Below are positions 26,659-35,199 of a stretch of 64,000 bases of DNA, one piece after another. Under the pieces are notes generated by a model, which saw nothing but the letters and a program-made list of their open reading frames with translations, ran no database searches and was not told where the DNA came from. Position 1 is the stretch's first letter; each line of letters starts with the position of its first letter. The stretch covers positions 45,460 to 109,459 of the forward strand of contig CAYJLV010000008.1 of the NCBI GenBank assembly GCA_964371405.1. The letters run 5' to 3'. Origin of the DNA: JAMHWF01 sp964371405. Its GTDB lineage: Bacteria; Pseudomonadota; Gammaproteobacteria; Burkholderiales; Burkholderiaceae_C. The position numbers and the translations under genes were made by a program.

Positions 26659-28349
26659 CGACCGCAAGGCCCCTCGGCCCGGCCCTCTCCCCGCAAGCGG
26701 GGCGAGGGGGTGAGCGGCTCCCTCTCCCGCAGGCGGGAGAGGGTCAGGGTGAGGGTGGTGTCGGCGCGCTGCTGTCGATCGAGCACCTGAGCGTCGCCTT
26801 CGGCGCGACGCGCGTCGTCGACGACGTGTCGTTCGCCGTCGCGCCGGGCGAGAAGTTCGGCCTGGTCGGCGAGTCGGGCTCGGGCAAGTCGATCACGGCG
26901 TTGTCGGTGCTGCGTCTGGTCGATGCGGCGACCACGAGCGGCACGATCCGCTTCGCCGGCGCGGATCTCACGACGAAGAGCGAGCGCGAGATGCGTGGCC
27001 TGCGCGGCGCCGAGATCGCGATGATCTTCCAGGAGCCGATGACGGCGCTGAACCCGCTCTACACCGTCGGCGACCAGATCGCCGAGGTGCTGGAGCTGCA
27101 CGAGGGTCTGCGCCGCAACGCGGCGCGCGCACGCGCCATCGAGCTGCTGGCGAAGACGGGCATTCCCGATCCGGCCGAGCGCGTCGACGCCTATGCGCAC
27201 CAGCTCTCGGGCGGGCAGCGCCAGCGCGCCATGATCGCGATGGCGCTGGCCTGCCGGCCCAAGCTGCTGATCGCCGACGAGCCGACGACGGCGCTCGACG
27301 TGACGATCCAGGCGCAGATCCTCGCGCTGCTCGACGAGCTGCAGCGCGAGATGGGGATGGCGCTGCTGTTCATCACGCACGACCTCAACCTGGTGCGCCG
27401 GTATGCGGACCGTGTCGGCGTGATGGAGCGCGGACGCCTGGTCGAGACGGGCGACACGGCGCGCGTGTTCGCCGACCCGCAGCACGCCTACACGCAGCGG
27501 CTGCTGGCCAGCCGGCCGCAGCGCGTCGTGCACGAGGTGGCCGCCGATGCGCCCAAGCTCATCACGGCGCACGACGTGCGCGTCGAGTTCGTGTCGCGCG
27601 TCGGCTGGTTCGGCAAGCGCGTGCGCGTGGCGGTGCGCGACGCCGCGCTCGAGCTGCGCCGCGGCGAGACGCTGGGCATCGTCGGCGAGTCGGGGTCGGG
27701 CAAGACCACACTGGCGATGGCGCTGCTCGCGCTGCAGCCGGTGGCTGCCGGCGCGATCGAGTTCGACGGCACGCGCATCGCCGGCGCCGACCGCGCGACG
27801 CTGCGCGCGCTGCGTCGGCGCATGCAGGTCGTGTTCCAGGATCCGTTCGCGTCGCTCAGCCCGCGCCGCACCGTCGGCCAGATCGTCGGCGAAGGGCTCG
27901 AGCTGCACCGGCCCGAGCTGTCGGCGGCCGATCGCGAGCAGCAGGTGCTCGCGATGCTGGCCGAAGTCGGCCTGTCGGCCGGCGACGCCGGCATGGCCGA
28001 CCTGCTGCAGCGCTACCCGCACGAATTCTCGGGTGGCCAGCGTCAGCGCATCGCGATCGCGCGCGCCGTCGTGCTGCGCCCCGACGTGCTGGTGCTCGAC
28101 GAGCCGACGTCGGCGCTCGACGTCTCGGTGCAGCAGCAGGTGCTGGCGCTGCTCGCCCACCTGCAGCGCCAGTACGGCATGAGCTATCTGTTCATCAGCC
28201 ACGATCTCGCCGTCGTGCGCGCCATGGCGCACCGCGTGCTGGTGCTCAAGGACGGCGCCGTCGTCGAGCAGGGCGAAGCCGAGCGCGTGTTCGACGCGCC
28301 GGAGCACGGCTACACGCGGCGCCTGCTCGACGCAGCGCGGCTGGCCTGA
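26655..28349 (+). CDS. yejF: Fused ABC transporter ATPase YejF, with a repeat-derived N-terminus
   Basis: 564 residues containing two oligopeptide-type ATPase domains in one chain, as in YejF. Domain 1: Walker A GESGSGKS at 72-79, signature LSGGQRQR, Walker B LLIADEP. Domain 2: GESGSGKTT, signature FSGGQRQR, LVLDEPTSALD. It powers YejBE. The GTG at 26655 overlaps the yejE stop (GTGA). Between it and the first ABC strand (LLSIEHLSVAF) lie about 35 residues (around 8-37, rich in Gly, Pro, Arg) encoded by two REP-like palindromes. Other YejF proteins begin close to the ABC strand. A GTG at 26757 could alternatively start translation after the repeats. Confidence 0.93.
   Translation: MTTARPLGPALSPQAGRGGERLPLPQAGEGQGEGGVGALLSIEHLSVAFGATRVVDDVSFAVAPGEKFGLVGESGSGKSITALSVLRLVDAATTSGTIRFAGADLTTKSEREMRGLRGAEIAMIFQEPMTALNPLYTVGDQIAEVLELHEGLRRNAARARAIELLAKTGIPDPAERVDAYAHQLSGGQRQRAMIAMALACRPKLLIADEPTTALDVTIQAQILALLDELQREMGMALLFITHDLNLVRRYADRVGVMERGRLVETGDTARVFADPQHAYTQRLLASRPQRVVHEVAADAPKLITAHDVRVEFVSRVGWFGKRVRVAVRDAALELRRGETLGIVGESGSGKTTLAMALLALQPVAAGAIEFDGTRIAGADRATLRALRRRMQVVFQDPFASLSPRRTVGQIVGEGLELHRPELSAADREQQVLAMLAEVGLSAGDAGMADLLQRYPHEFSGGQRQRIAIARAVVLRPDVLVLDEPTSALDVSVQQQVLALLAHLQRQYGMSYLFISHDLAVVRAMAHRVLVLKDGAVVEQGEAERVFDAPEHGYTRRLLDAARLA
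26683..26755. repeat. Two REP-like palindromes within the 5' coding region of yejF
   Basis: First copy, 26683-26713: CCCTCTCCCCGC with a near-complementary arm and a GGGGTGAG tail. Second copy, 26720-26755: CCCTCTCCCG and CGGGAGAGGG form a perfect 10-bp stem with a GGTGAGGG tail. They belong to the same family as the element at 11840-11876 and keep the yejF frame open. Confidence 0.8.
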
Positions 28350-28361
28350 AGCCGGCCGAGC

Positions 28362-29903
28362 TCAGCCGCCGAACAGGGCGGCGTGCTGCTCGCGCAGCAG
28401 GTTCTTCTGCACCTTGCCCATCGCGTTGCGCGGCAGCTCGTCGACGACGAAGGCGCGCTTGGGCACCTTGAAGTTGGCGATGCGGTTCTTCAGCGCGGCG
28501 ACGATGGTCTCGCCGTTGAGCGTGGCGCCGGGCTTGCGCACGACGACGGCGACGACGGCTTCGCCGAAGTCGGGGTGCGGCACGCCGACGACGGCGCTCT
28601 CGGCAACGCCCGCCATCTCGTTGATGGTGCCCTCGACCTCGGCCGGATAGACGTTGTAGCCGCCGCTGATGATCAGATCCTTGCTGCGGCCGACGATCGT
28701 CAGGCAGCCGCTGGCGTCGAAGCGGCCGACGTCGCCCGTCTTGAACCAGCGCGTGGCGTCGGTGTCGATGGCGAACTCCTCCTGCGTCTTCTCGGGCATG
28801 CGCCAGTAGCCGGCGAACACGTTGGGCCCGGCGACCTCGATGTTGCCGATCTCGCCGGTGGGGCAGGGTCGCGCCTGGTCGTCGACGACGCGCACGCCGA
28901 CCCCGGGCAGCGGGCGCCCGACGGTGCCGCCGACGCGTACGCCGTCGCTGTCGCGGCAGGGGTTGGACGTCAGCATGATCGTCTCGCTCATGCCGTAGCG
29001 CTCCAGGATCGTGTGGCCGGTGCGCTCGCGAAAGGCGTTGAAGGTTTCGAGCAGCAGCGGCGCCGAGCCGCTGATGAACAGGCGCATGTGCGCGCAGGCC
29101 TCGCGCGTCAGCGCCGGCTCGGCGAGCAGCCGCACGTAGAGCGTCGGCACGCCCATGAAGACGGTGGCGCGCGAGAGCTGCGCGATGACGGTTTTCGGGT
29201 CGAACTTCGCCAGCCAGATCATCTTGCTGCCGTTGAGCAGCGCACCGTGGCTGGCGACGAACAGGCCGTGCACGTGGAAAATCGGCAGCGCGTGGATCAG
29301 CACGTCGCCGGGCCGCCAGTCCCAGTAGTCCTTGAGCACGAGGGCGTTCGACAGCAAGTTGCCGTGCGCCAGCATCGCACCCTTGCTGCGCCCCGTCGTG
29401 CCCGAGGTGTAGAGAATGCACGCGAGGTCGTCGGCCTGCTTCATGGCGGGCTCGTGGCGATCGCTCATCTGCGCCGCGCGATCGAGCAGCGAGCCGCTGC
29501 GGTCGTCGTCGAGCGCGAAGACGTTGCGCGTGCCGGCACGGAACGCCAGCCGGCTGACCCAAGGGAACGCCACGCCGGTGCACACGACGACCGCCGGCTC
29601 GGCGTTGCCGATGAAATAGGCGAGCTCGCTCTCGCGGTACGCCGTGTTCAGCGGCAGGAAGACGTGGCCGGCGCGCAGCGTCGCGAGATAGAGCATCAGC
29701 GCCTCGACCGATTTCTCCGTTTGCACCGCGATGCGCGACTCGGGCGGCAACTCGAGCGATTCGAGCAGGTTGGCGAGCATCGCCGTGCCGCGTTCGAGGT
29801 CGCGCCAGGTGTAGGCGAGGCCGCAGTCGGTCTCGATCGCCGTCGCGTCGAGCTCGGCGGGGAAGGCCGCGCGCAGCGCGGCGTAGAGGTTGTGCTGCTT
29901 CAT
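28362..29903 (-). CDS. matB: Malonyl-CoA synthetase (acyl-CoA ligase family)
   Basis: 513 residues of the ANL adenylating superfamily. Motif A3 YTSGTTGRSKG is at residues 165-175, followed by RYGMSETIM (A5), WFKTGDVGRFD (A7) and the catalytic-lysine region NAMGKVQK near the end. Length, motif context and position next to malonyl-CoA decarboxylase point to MatB, which makes malonyl-CoA from malonate, CoA and ATP. Last gene of a decarboxylase-TctC-matB operon on the minus strand. It converges on yejF with 12 bases between the stops. A related short-chain acyl-CoA synthetase is possible but less likely given the context. Confidence 0.9.
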   Translation of the reverse strand: MKQHNLYAALRAAFPAELDATAIETDCGLAYTWRDLERGTAMLANLLESLELPPESRIAVQTEKSVEALMLYLATLRAGHVFLPLNTAYRESELAYFIGNAEPAVVVCTGVAFPWVSRLAFRAGTRNVFALDDDRSGSLLDRAAQMSDRHEPAMKQADDLACILYTSGTTGRSKGAMLAHGNLLSNALVLKDYWDWRPGDVLIHALPIFHVHGLFVASHGALLNGSKMIWLAKFDPKTVIAQLSRATVFMGVPTLYVRLLAEPALTREACAHMRLFISGSAPLLLETFNAFRERTGHTILERYGMSETIMLTSNPCRDSDGVRVGGTVGRPLPGVGVRVVDDQARPCPTGEIGNIEVAGPNVFAGYWRMPEKTQEEFAIDTDATRWFKTGDVGRFDASGCLTIVGRSKDLIISGGYNVYPAEVEGTINEMAGVAESAVVGVPHPDFGEAVVAVVVRKPGATLNGETIVAALKNRIANFKVPKRAFVVDELPRNAMGKVQKNLLREQHAALFGG

Positions 29904-29957
29904 CGTTGGCTGCGGCCGGGAGGCGCCTCACCCGCAGTGCGCGGGCGTGACGCGGCG

Positions 29958-30941
29958 TCAGTCGAGCTTGGCGCCCGAGGCTTTGGCGACTTCGCCCCAG
30001 CGCTTGATCTCGCTGGCGACGAACCTGCCGAAAGCTTCGCCGGTCAGCGTGGGCGTCTCGGAGCCGATGCTCGTCCACTGCTCCTTGATCTCGGGCGAGT
30101 TGAGCGCCTTGGTGAGTTCGGCCGTCATCTTGTCGAGCGCGGGCTTGGGCGTGCCCTTGGGCGCCCACAGGCCGTACCACGTCGCGACCTGGTACGTCGG
30201 CACACCAGCCGCGGCGCTGGTCGGAATGTTCGGGAAGCCCGGCGCCGGCTTGTCGTTGGCGACGGCCAGCGGCTTGATGCGCCCGGCCTTGATGTGCGCG
30301 GCCGATGAGCCGAGGCCGTCGAACATGACGTCGACCTGGCCGGCAATCAGGTCTTGCAGCGCCGGTCCTGCACCGCGGTACGGGATGTGGGTGATGAACG
30401 TCTTGGTTTGCAGCTTGAACAGCTCGCCCGCCAGATGGTGCGAGGTGCCGTTGCCGGCCGAGGCGTAGTTGACCTTGCCCGGGTTCTTGCGCACGAAGTC
30501 GAGGAAGCCCTTGAGGTCGTTGACCGGCACCTTGGCCGGATTGACGACGATGACCTGCGGCACCAGCGAGATCAGGCCGACCGGGACGAGATCTGTCTCG
30601 AGGTTGTAGTCGAGCTTGGGATACATCGACGGCGCGATCGTGTGGTGCACCGCGCCGACGAAGTAGGTGTAGCCGTCGGGCGCCGCGCGCGCCGCGACGC
30701 CGGCGCCGACGGTCCCTCCTGCGCCGCCCTTGTTGTCGATGATGACCTGGTGGCCGAGCTGCTTGGTCAGCTGCGCCGACAGCGGGCGCGCGAACGCGTC
30801 GGTGCCGCCGCCGGCCGGGAACGGCACGATCAGCGTGACCGGCCGTGTCGGCCAGGCCGGCGCCTGCGCCGACGCGGGCGGTGCTGCCAGCGCCAACGTC
30901 GCGGCGGCGACCAGCAGGGAGATGCGGGTTCTGGGGGTCAT
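29958..30941 (-). CDS. TctC/Bug-family periplasmic binding protein
   Basis: 327 residues. A Sec signal (ISLLVAAATLALAAPPASAQA) precedes a Bug-type two-lobe fold: WPTRPVTLIVPFPAGGGTDA at the N-terminus, then QVIIDNKGGAGG and the later NYASAGNGTSHHLAGELF. Such proteins bind carboxylates for tripartite tricarboxylate transporters, and Burkholderiales carry many copies without adjacent TctA/TctB membrane genes, as here. Lying between malonyl-CoA decarboxylase and malonyl-CoA synthetase, it is probably a malonate binder, acting with an unlinked permease or as a sensor. The ligand is inferred from neighbours only. Confidence 0.88.
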   Translation of the reverse strand: MTPRTRISLLVAAATLALAAPPASAQAPAWPTRPVTLIVPFPAGGGTDAFARPLSAQLTKQLGHQVIIDNKGGAGGTVGAGVAARAAPDGYTYFVGAVHHTIAPSMYPKLDYNLETDLVPVGLISLVPQVIVVNPAKVPVNDLKGFLDFVRKNPGKVNYASAGNGTSHHLAGELFKLQTKTFITHIPYRGAGPALQDLIAGQVDVMFDGLGSSAAHIKAGRIKPLAVANDKPAPGFPNIPTSAAAGVPTYQVATWYGLWAPKGTPKPALDKMTAELTKALNSPEIKEQWTSIGSETPTLTGEAFGRFVASEIKRWGEVAKASGAKLD

Positions 30942-30993
30942 GGGGGTTGTCTCCTCGGGCGGCGCCCGTTCTCTCTTGTTGCGAACCGGGAAA

Positions 30994-32322
30994 CTACAGC
31001 AGCCGCGCGATCCGTCGTGCGCTGACCACCTCGCCGTGGACGAAGCGGGCGTGATTGTCTTCGACTTCCTCCAGGGCGTAGAGATAGTTCACCATGATGC
31101 CGAGCGATTGCTTGAGCCCCTTGCGCGACAGGTCGCCGGCCCAGTTCAGGCGCTCGAGCCGCGCACCGTTGCCGAGGTGGAACTTGGCGACCGGGTCGCC
31201 GCCGGGCAGCACCGATTCGTGCGCGAGATAGAAGCCCGCGAGCGTCAGCAATGCGTCGCGCAGTTCGGCGTCGGCGGCTTCGGGTGCGATGCCGGAAGCG
31301 AGGGCGGCCAGATCGGCGCCGTGACGCGCGGCCAGCAGCGAACGTGCAGCGCGGGCGCGCTCGGCGACGCGCGGCGGCAGGCCGTCGCGCTCGACCTGCT
31401 GCTGCGAGCGGCGCAGCAGCCAGTCGGCGAAGCCGGGGATCGGCGACAGCGTGCAGAAGGTGCGCAGCTGCGGCAGTGCGCGCTGCAACTGCTCGGCGAC
31501 GCGCTTGATCAGGAAGTTGCCGAGCGAGACGCCGCGCAGCCCGGGCTGGCAGTTGCTGATCGAGTAGAACGCGGCGACCTTGAACTCGCGCTCGCCGCGC
31601 GGCGCCGACTGCTTGTCGATCAGCGGACCGATGGCCGACGGCATCTCGGGCACGAGTGCGACCTCGACGAAGATCAGCGGCTCGGCCGGCAGCTGCGGGT
31701 GGAAGAAGGCGAAGCAGCGGCGATCGGGCTGCAGCCGGCGGCGCAGATCGGCCCAGCCGTCGATGGCGTGCACCGCTTCGTGGTGGATGATTTTTTCCAG
31801 CAGCGCCGCGCTCGATCGCCAGTCGACCTGCTCCATCTGCAGGAAGCCGGCGTTGAACCACGAGCCGAGCAGGTGCAGGAAGTCGGCCTCGACGGCAGCC
31901 AGCTCGGGGCGGCTGCGAAGCGCGTCGAGCAGGACACGGCGCAGCGCGATGATGAGCGCCATGCCGCCGGGCGCCCGGCTCAGGCGTCGCAGCAGCTCCT
32001 GGCGCGGCGGCTCGGCCGCTGCCGACAGGGCGATCAGGTGCGAGGCGTTCGGCTCGGCGGCGTAGCGCTCGGCGGCTTGCAGCACGCGGCCCGGGTCGGG
32101 CGCGAAGTCGGCGTCGAGCACGCCGCAGAACTCGACCCAGCCTTCGGGCGGCAGCTTCGCCAGTTCGGCCAGTACTTCGGAGGCGATCGCCACGCTGTTG
32201 GCCTCGCCGCGCTCCGACAGCAGGCGGCGCGAGCCTGCGACGGCGCGCTCGATCTGGCGCGCGCGTTCGCGCGGCGTGAGCGCCGAGTCGGCGCTGCGCT
32301 TGAGTCGGGGTAGCGAGAACAT
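30994..32322 (-). CDS. mcd: Malonyl-CoA decarboxylase
   Basis: 442 residues, MCD family (same as mammalian MLYCD and bacterial MatA). It releases CO2 from malonyl-CoA to give acetyl-CoA. The N-terminal half is helical; the C-terminal GNAT-like catalytic half carries FYSISNCQPGL and GVSLGNFLIK, HHEAVHAI and the late FHLGNGARLERLNW, which correspond to the conserved catalytic regions. First gene of the malonate operon: with MatB it converts malonate to acetyl-CoA. The start at 32322 begins MFSLPRLKRS; upstream in-frame codons are Arg/Pro-rich. It shares a 154-base divergent region with mnmG. Confidence 0.92.
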   Translation of the reverse strand: MFSLPRLKRSADSALTPRERARQIERAVAGSRRLLSERGEANSVAIASEVLAELAKLPPEGWVEFCGVLDADFAPDPGRVLQAAERYAAEPNASHLIALSAAAEPPRQELLRRLSRAPGGMALIIALRRVLLDALRSRPELAAVEADFLHLLGSWFNAGFLQMEQVDWRSSAALLEKIIHHEAVHAIDGWADLRRRLQPDRRCFAFFHPQLPAEPLIFVEVALVPEMPSAIGPLIDKQSAPRGEREFKVAAFYSISNCQPGLRGVSLGNFLIKRVAEQLQRALPQLRTFCTLSPIPGFADWLLRRSQQQVERDGLPPRVAERARAARSLLAARHGADLAALASGIAPEAADAELRDALLTLAGFYLAHESVLPGGDPVAKFHLGNGARLERLNWAGDLSRKGLKQSLGIMVNYLYALEEVEDNHARFVHGEVVSARRIARLL

Positions 32323-32438
32323 CGCAGGGGGGTGAAAGCGGGGCCGCCAGAGGATAGCCGGCCGCTGCGCGCGCGGCCATGCCGCTGCGGCCGCGCAGGG
32401 CATGGTTGCGCAGTGCGGCGTGCGCAGTGGCTGCGGCC

Positions 32439-32444
32439 TAGAAT
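32439..32444 (+). promoter_or_regulatory. TAGAAT -10 element for mnmG
   Basis: TAGAAT lies 32 bases before the mnmG ATG, giving a leader of about 25 bases that holds the GAGG ribosome site at 32471-32474. No good -35 was seen at the expected distance, so this is a modest prediction. Confidence 0.35.
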
Positions 32445-32476
32445 TTCGAGCTTGCCGAGTGCGGGCGATCGAGGCG

Positions 32477-34447
32477 ATGCGCTATCCGACTGAGTTCGAC
32501 GTGATTGTGGTGGGCGGCGGTCATGCCGGGACGGAGGCCGCGCTCGCCGCTGCGCGCATGGGCTGCGCAACGCTGCTGTTGACGCACAACATCGAGACGC
32601 TGGGTCAGATGAGCTGCAACCCGTCGATCGGCGGCATCGGCAAGGGCCACCTCGTCAAAGAGGTCGACGCGCTCGGCGGCGCGATGGCGCGGGCGACCGA
32701 TGAAGCCGGCATCCAGTTCCGAATCCTGAATGGCTCGAAGGGCCCTGCTGTGCGAGCGACGCGCGCCCAGGCCGACCGTGTGCTGTACCGCGCCGCGATC
32801 CGGCGACGCATCGAGAACCAGCCGAACTTGTCGGTGTTTCAGCAGGCCGTCGACGACTTGATCGTCAAAGGTGACGGTGTAGTGGGCGCTATCACGCAAG
32901 TGGGCATACGCTTTCACGCGCGAGCTGTGGTGCTGACGGCGGGTACCTTCCTCGACGGTCGCATCCACGTCGGCCTGCACAATCACAGCGCCGGCCGCGC
33001 CGGCGACCCGCCATCGATCCGGCTGTCGGCGCGCCTGAAGGAGCTGAAGCTGCCTCAAGGGCGGCTGAAGACGGGAACGCCGCCGCGCATCGACGGCCGC
33101 ACGATCGACTATTCGAAGCTGGTCGAGCAGCCGGGGGATATCGACCCCGTGCCCGTCTTCAGCTTCCTCGGCGACGCGGCCGAACACCCGCGCCAGGTGC
33201 CGTGCTGGATCACGCACACGACCGAGCGCACGCACGACATCATTCGCGGCGGCTTCGACCGCAGTCCGATGTTCACCGGCGTGATCGAAGGCGTCGGCCC
33301 GCGCTACTGCCCGAGCATCGAGGACAAGGTCAACCGCTTCGCCGACAAGACGAGCCACCAGATCTTTCTCGAGCCCGAGGGGTTGACGACGCACGAGATC
33401 TATCCGAACGGCATTTCGACCTCGCTGCCGTTCGATATCCAGCTCGCTGCGGTGCGTTCGATGCCGGGGCTGGAAGCGGCGCATATCCTGCGTCCGGGCT
33501 ATGCGATCGAGTACGACTACTTCGACCCGCAGGCACTGCGCCCGTCGTTCGAGACGCAGGCGATCCGCGGGCTGTTTTTCGCCGGGCAGATCAACGGGAC
33601 GACTGGCTACGAGGAAGCGGCAGCGCAGGGCCTGCATGCCGGGGCGAACGCGGCGCTGCAGGTGCGGGGCCGCGAGCCTTGGGTTCCGGGCCGGGCCGAC
33701 GGCTACCTCGGCGTGCTGATCGACGATCTGATCACGAAGGGGGTCAGCGAGCCGTACCGCATGTTCACCAGTCGGGCCGAGTACCGGTTGCAGCTGCGTG
33801 AGGACAACGCTGATCTGAGGTTGACCGCAGCCGGACGTGCGCTGGGCCTGGTCGACGATGCGCGCTGGGACGCCTTTTGCCGCAAGCGCGACGCGCTCGA
33901 TCGGCAGGTCGAGCGACTGCGCTCGACCTGGGTGCATCCGGGCATTGTCGATGCAGCGACGAGCGAGCGCTGGATCGGCCAAGCGCTGGAGCACGAGTAC
34001 AGCCTGGCCGACCTGTTGCGGCGACCCGGTGTCGGCTACGACCAGGTGGCGGCGCTGGCGCGGGCGGCGCGGCCGGACGTCGATGTTTCACGTGAAACGC
34101 TGCGCACCGAGCTGGGGGCGGTACTCGCCGACACCGTCATCGCCCAGGCCGAGATTGGCCTGCGCTACGCCGGCTACATCGACAGGCAGCGCGACGAAGT
34201 CGAGCGTGCGGCGCACTACGAGCAGTTGCGGCTGCCGGCCGGCTTCGACTATGGCGCGGTGAAGGCGCTGTCGATCGAAGTGCGCCAGAAGCTGGCTCGG
34301 CAGCGGCCCGAGACGCTGGGGCAGGCGTCGCGCATTTCGGGCGTGACGCCGGCGGCGATCTCGCTGCTGCTGATCCATCTGAAGAAGCGGCGCGGCAGCG
34401 CAGAGTCGTTGGATGCAGATGGTGCGCGATCCGGTACTGCCGGCTGA
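32477..34447 (+). CDS. mnmG: tRNA uridine-5-carboxymethylaminomethyl modification enzyme MnmG
   Basis: 656 residues. The FAD-binding loop VVGGGHAGTEAALAA is at the N-terminus; other family signatures are GPRYCPSIEDK and GQINGTTGYEEAAAQGL. With MnmE it modifies wobble U34 of several tRNAs in the cytoplasm. The ATG at 32477 has GAGG just upstream. It starts the origin-proximal cluster mnmG-rsmG-LysE-parA-hydrolase-parB and overlaps rsmG by 35 bases. Codons for DVSRETL, about two thirds through the gene, contain a parS site. The last about 15 residues are divergent. Confidence 0.96.
   Translation: MRYPTEFDVIVVGGGHAGTEAALAAARMGCATLLLTHNIETLGQMSCNPSIGGIGKGHLVKEVDALGGAMARATDEAGIQFRILNGSKGPAVRATRAQADRVLYRAAIRRRIENQPNLSVFQQAVDDLIVKGDGVVGAITQVGIRFHARAVVLTAGTFLDGRIHVGLHNHSAGRAGDPPSIRLSARLKELKLPQGRLKTGTPPRIDGRTIDYSKLVEQPGDIDPVPVFSFLGDAAEHPRQVPCWITHTTERTHDIIRGGFDRSPMFTGVIEGVGPRYCPSIEDKVNRFADKTSHQIFLEPEGLTTHEIYPNGISTSLPFDIQLAAVRSMPGLEAAHILRPGYAIEYDYFDPQALRPSFETQAIRGLFFAGQINGTTGYEEAAAQGLHAGANAALQVRGREPWVPGRADGYLGVLIDDLITKGVSEPYRMFTSRAEYRLQLREDNADLRLTAAGRALGLVDDARWDAFCRKRDALDRQVERLRSTWVHPGIVDAATSERWIGQALEHEYSLADLLRRPGVGYDQVAALARAARPDVDVSRETLRTELGAVLADTVIAQAEIGLRYAGYIDRQRDEVERAAHYEQLRLPAGFDYGAVKALSIEVRQKLARQRPETLGQASRISGVTPAAISLLLIHLKKRRGSAESLDADGARSGTAG
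34084..34099. promoter_or_regulatory. parS centromere site inside mnmG
   Basis: TGTTTCACGTGAAACG matches the bacterial chromosomal parS consensus (TGTTTCACGTGAAACA) at 15 of 16 positions. It is read in the mnmG frame as part of DVSRETL. ParB should load here and spread; parA and parB lie 2-3 kb downstream. Confidence 0.93.
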
Positions 34448-35108
34448 CTTGGCGGCGGCTCTCGCCGAGGGCGCGCTCGCCGCCGGTTGCGATCTCGACA
34501 CGGATCGGCAGCGCAAGCTGCTGGACTATCTCGCGCTGCTTGCCAAGTGGAACCGCGTCTACAACCTGACAGCCGTCCGCGAGCCGCACGCGATGCTGGT
34601 CCAGCACCTGGCCGACAGCCTGGCAGTCGTCGAGCCGCTGCGTCGCCGGATCGGCGACGTGCCGACGCGGTTGCTCGATGTCGGCAGCGGCGCCGGGCTG
34701 CCCGGCCTGGTGATCGCGACGATGCTGCCTTTCGCCGCGGTGACCTGCATCGACGCCGTCGGCAAGAAGGTGAGCTTCGTTCGCGAGGCGGCGGGGGTTC
34801 TGGGCCTGCGCAACCTGCATGCCGTGCAGGGTCGGGTCGAGGCGCTGTCGGCGCCGCCGTTCGATGTCGTCACGGCGCGTGCCTTCTCGTCACTGTCGGA
34901 TCTGGTTGTCGTGACGCGAACCCTCCTGAAGTCGGACGGCGTTTGGATGGCGATGAAGGGGAAGAAGCCGGACGACGAAATCGCCGTCCTTCCGACCGAC
35001 ATCGACGTGTTTCACGTGGAACACCTCCGAGTCCCGGGGCTCGACGCCGAACGCTGCCTGGTCTGGATGCGTCGTCGCGGCGAAGAGCCGGCTCGTCGCT
35101 CGGGTTGA
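34413..35108 (+). CDS. rsmG: 16S rRNA (guanine-N7) methyltransferase RsmG
   Basis: 231 residues. The SAM-binding motif LLDVGSGAGLPGL and the RsmG-specific N-terminal WNRVYNLTAV are clear. It methylates G527 of 16S rRNA in the cytoplasm; its loss gives low-level streptomycin resistance in other bacteria. The start overlaps the mnmG end by 35 bases, suggesting coupling; an alternative ATG two codons later is equally possible. Near its 3' end, DVFHVEHL encodes a second parS site. Confidence 0.95.
   Translation: MQMVRDPVLPADLAAALAEGALAAGCDLDTDRQRKLLDYLALLAKWNRVYNLTAVREPHAMLVQHLADSLAVVEPLRRRIGDVPTRLLDVGSGAGLPGLVIATMLPFAAVTCIDAVGKKVSFVREAAGVLGLRNLHAVQGRVEALSAPPFDVVTARAFSSLSDLVVVTRTLLKSDGVWMAMKGKKPDDEIAVLPTDIDVFHVEHLRVPGLDAERCLVWMRRRGEEPARRSG
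35008..35023. promoter_or_regulatory. parS centromere site inside rsmG
   Basis: TGTTTCACGTGGAACA matches parS at 15 of 16 positions, keeping the central TTCACGTG core and both TGTT/AACA ends. It is read in rsmG as VFHVEH. It is 924 bases from the first site and 815 bases upstream of parA. Confidence 0.92.
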
Positions 35109-35199
35109 TCGCAGTTTTTTGCGCTACGCTCGGCGCCGCGGCGTGTCCCGCTCGGCGGCTCCGGTTCCGGTGTGCCGAACTCTCCGACTGGAGCTGCTT

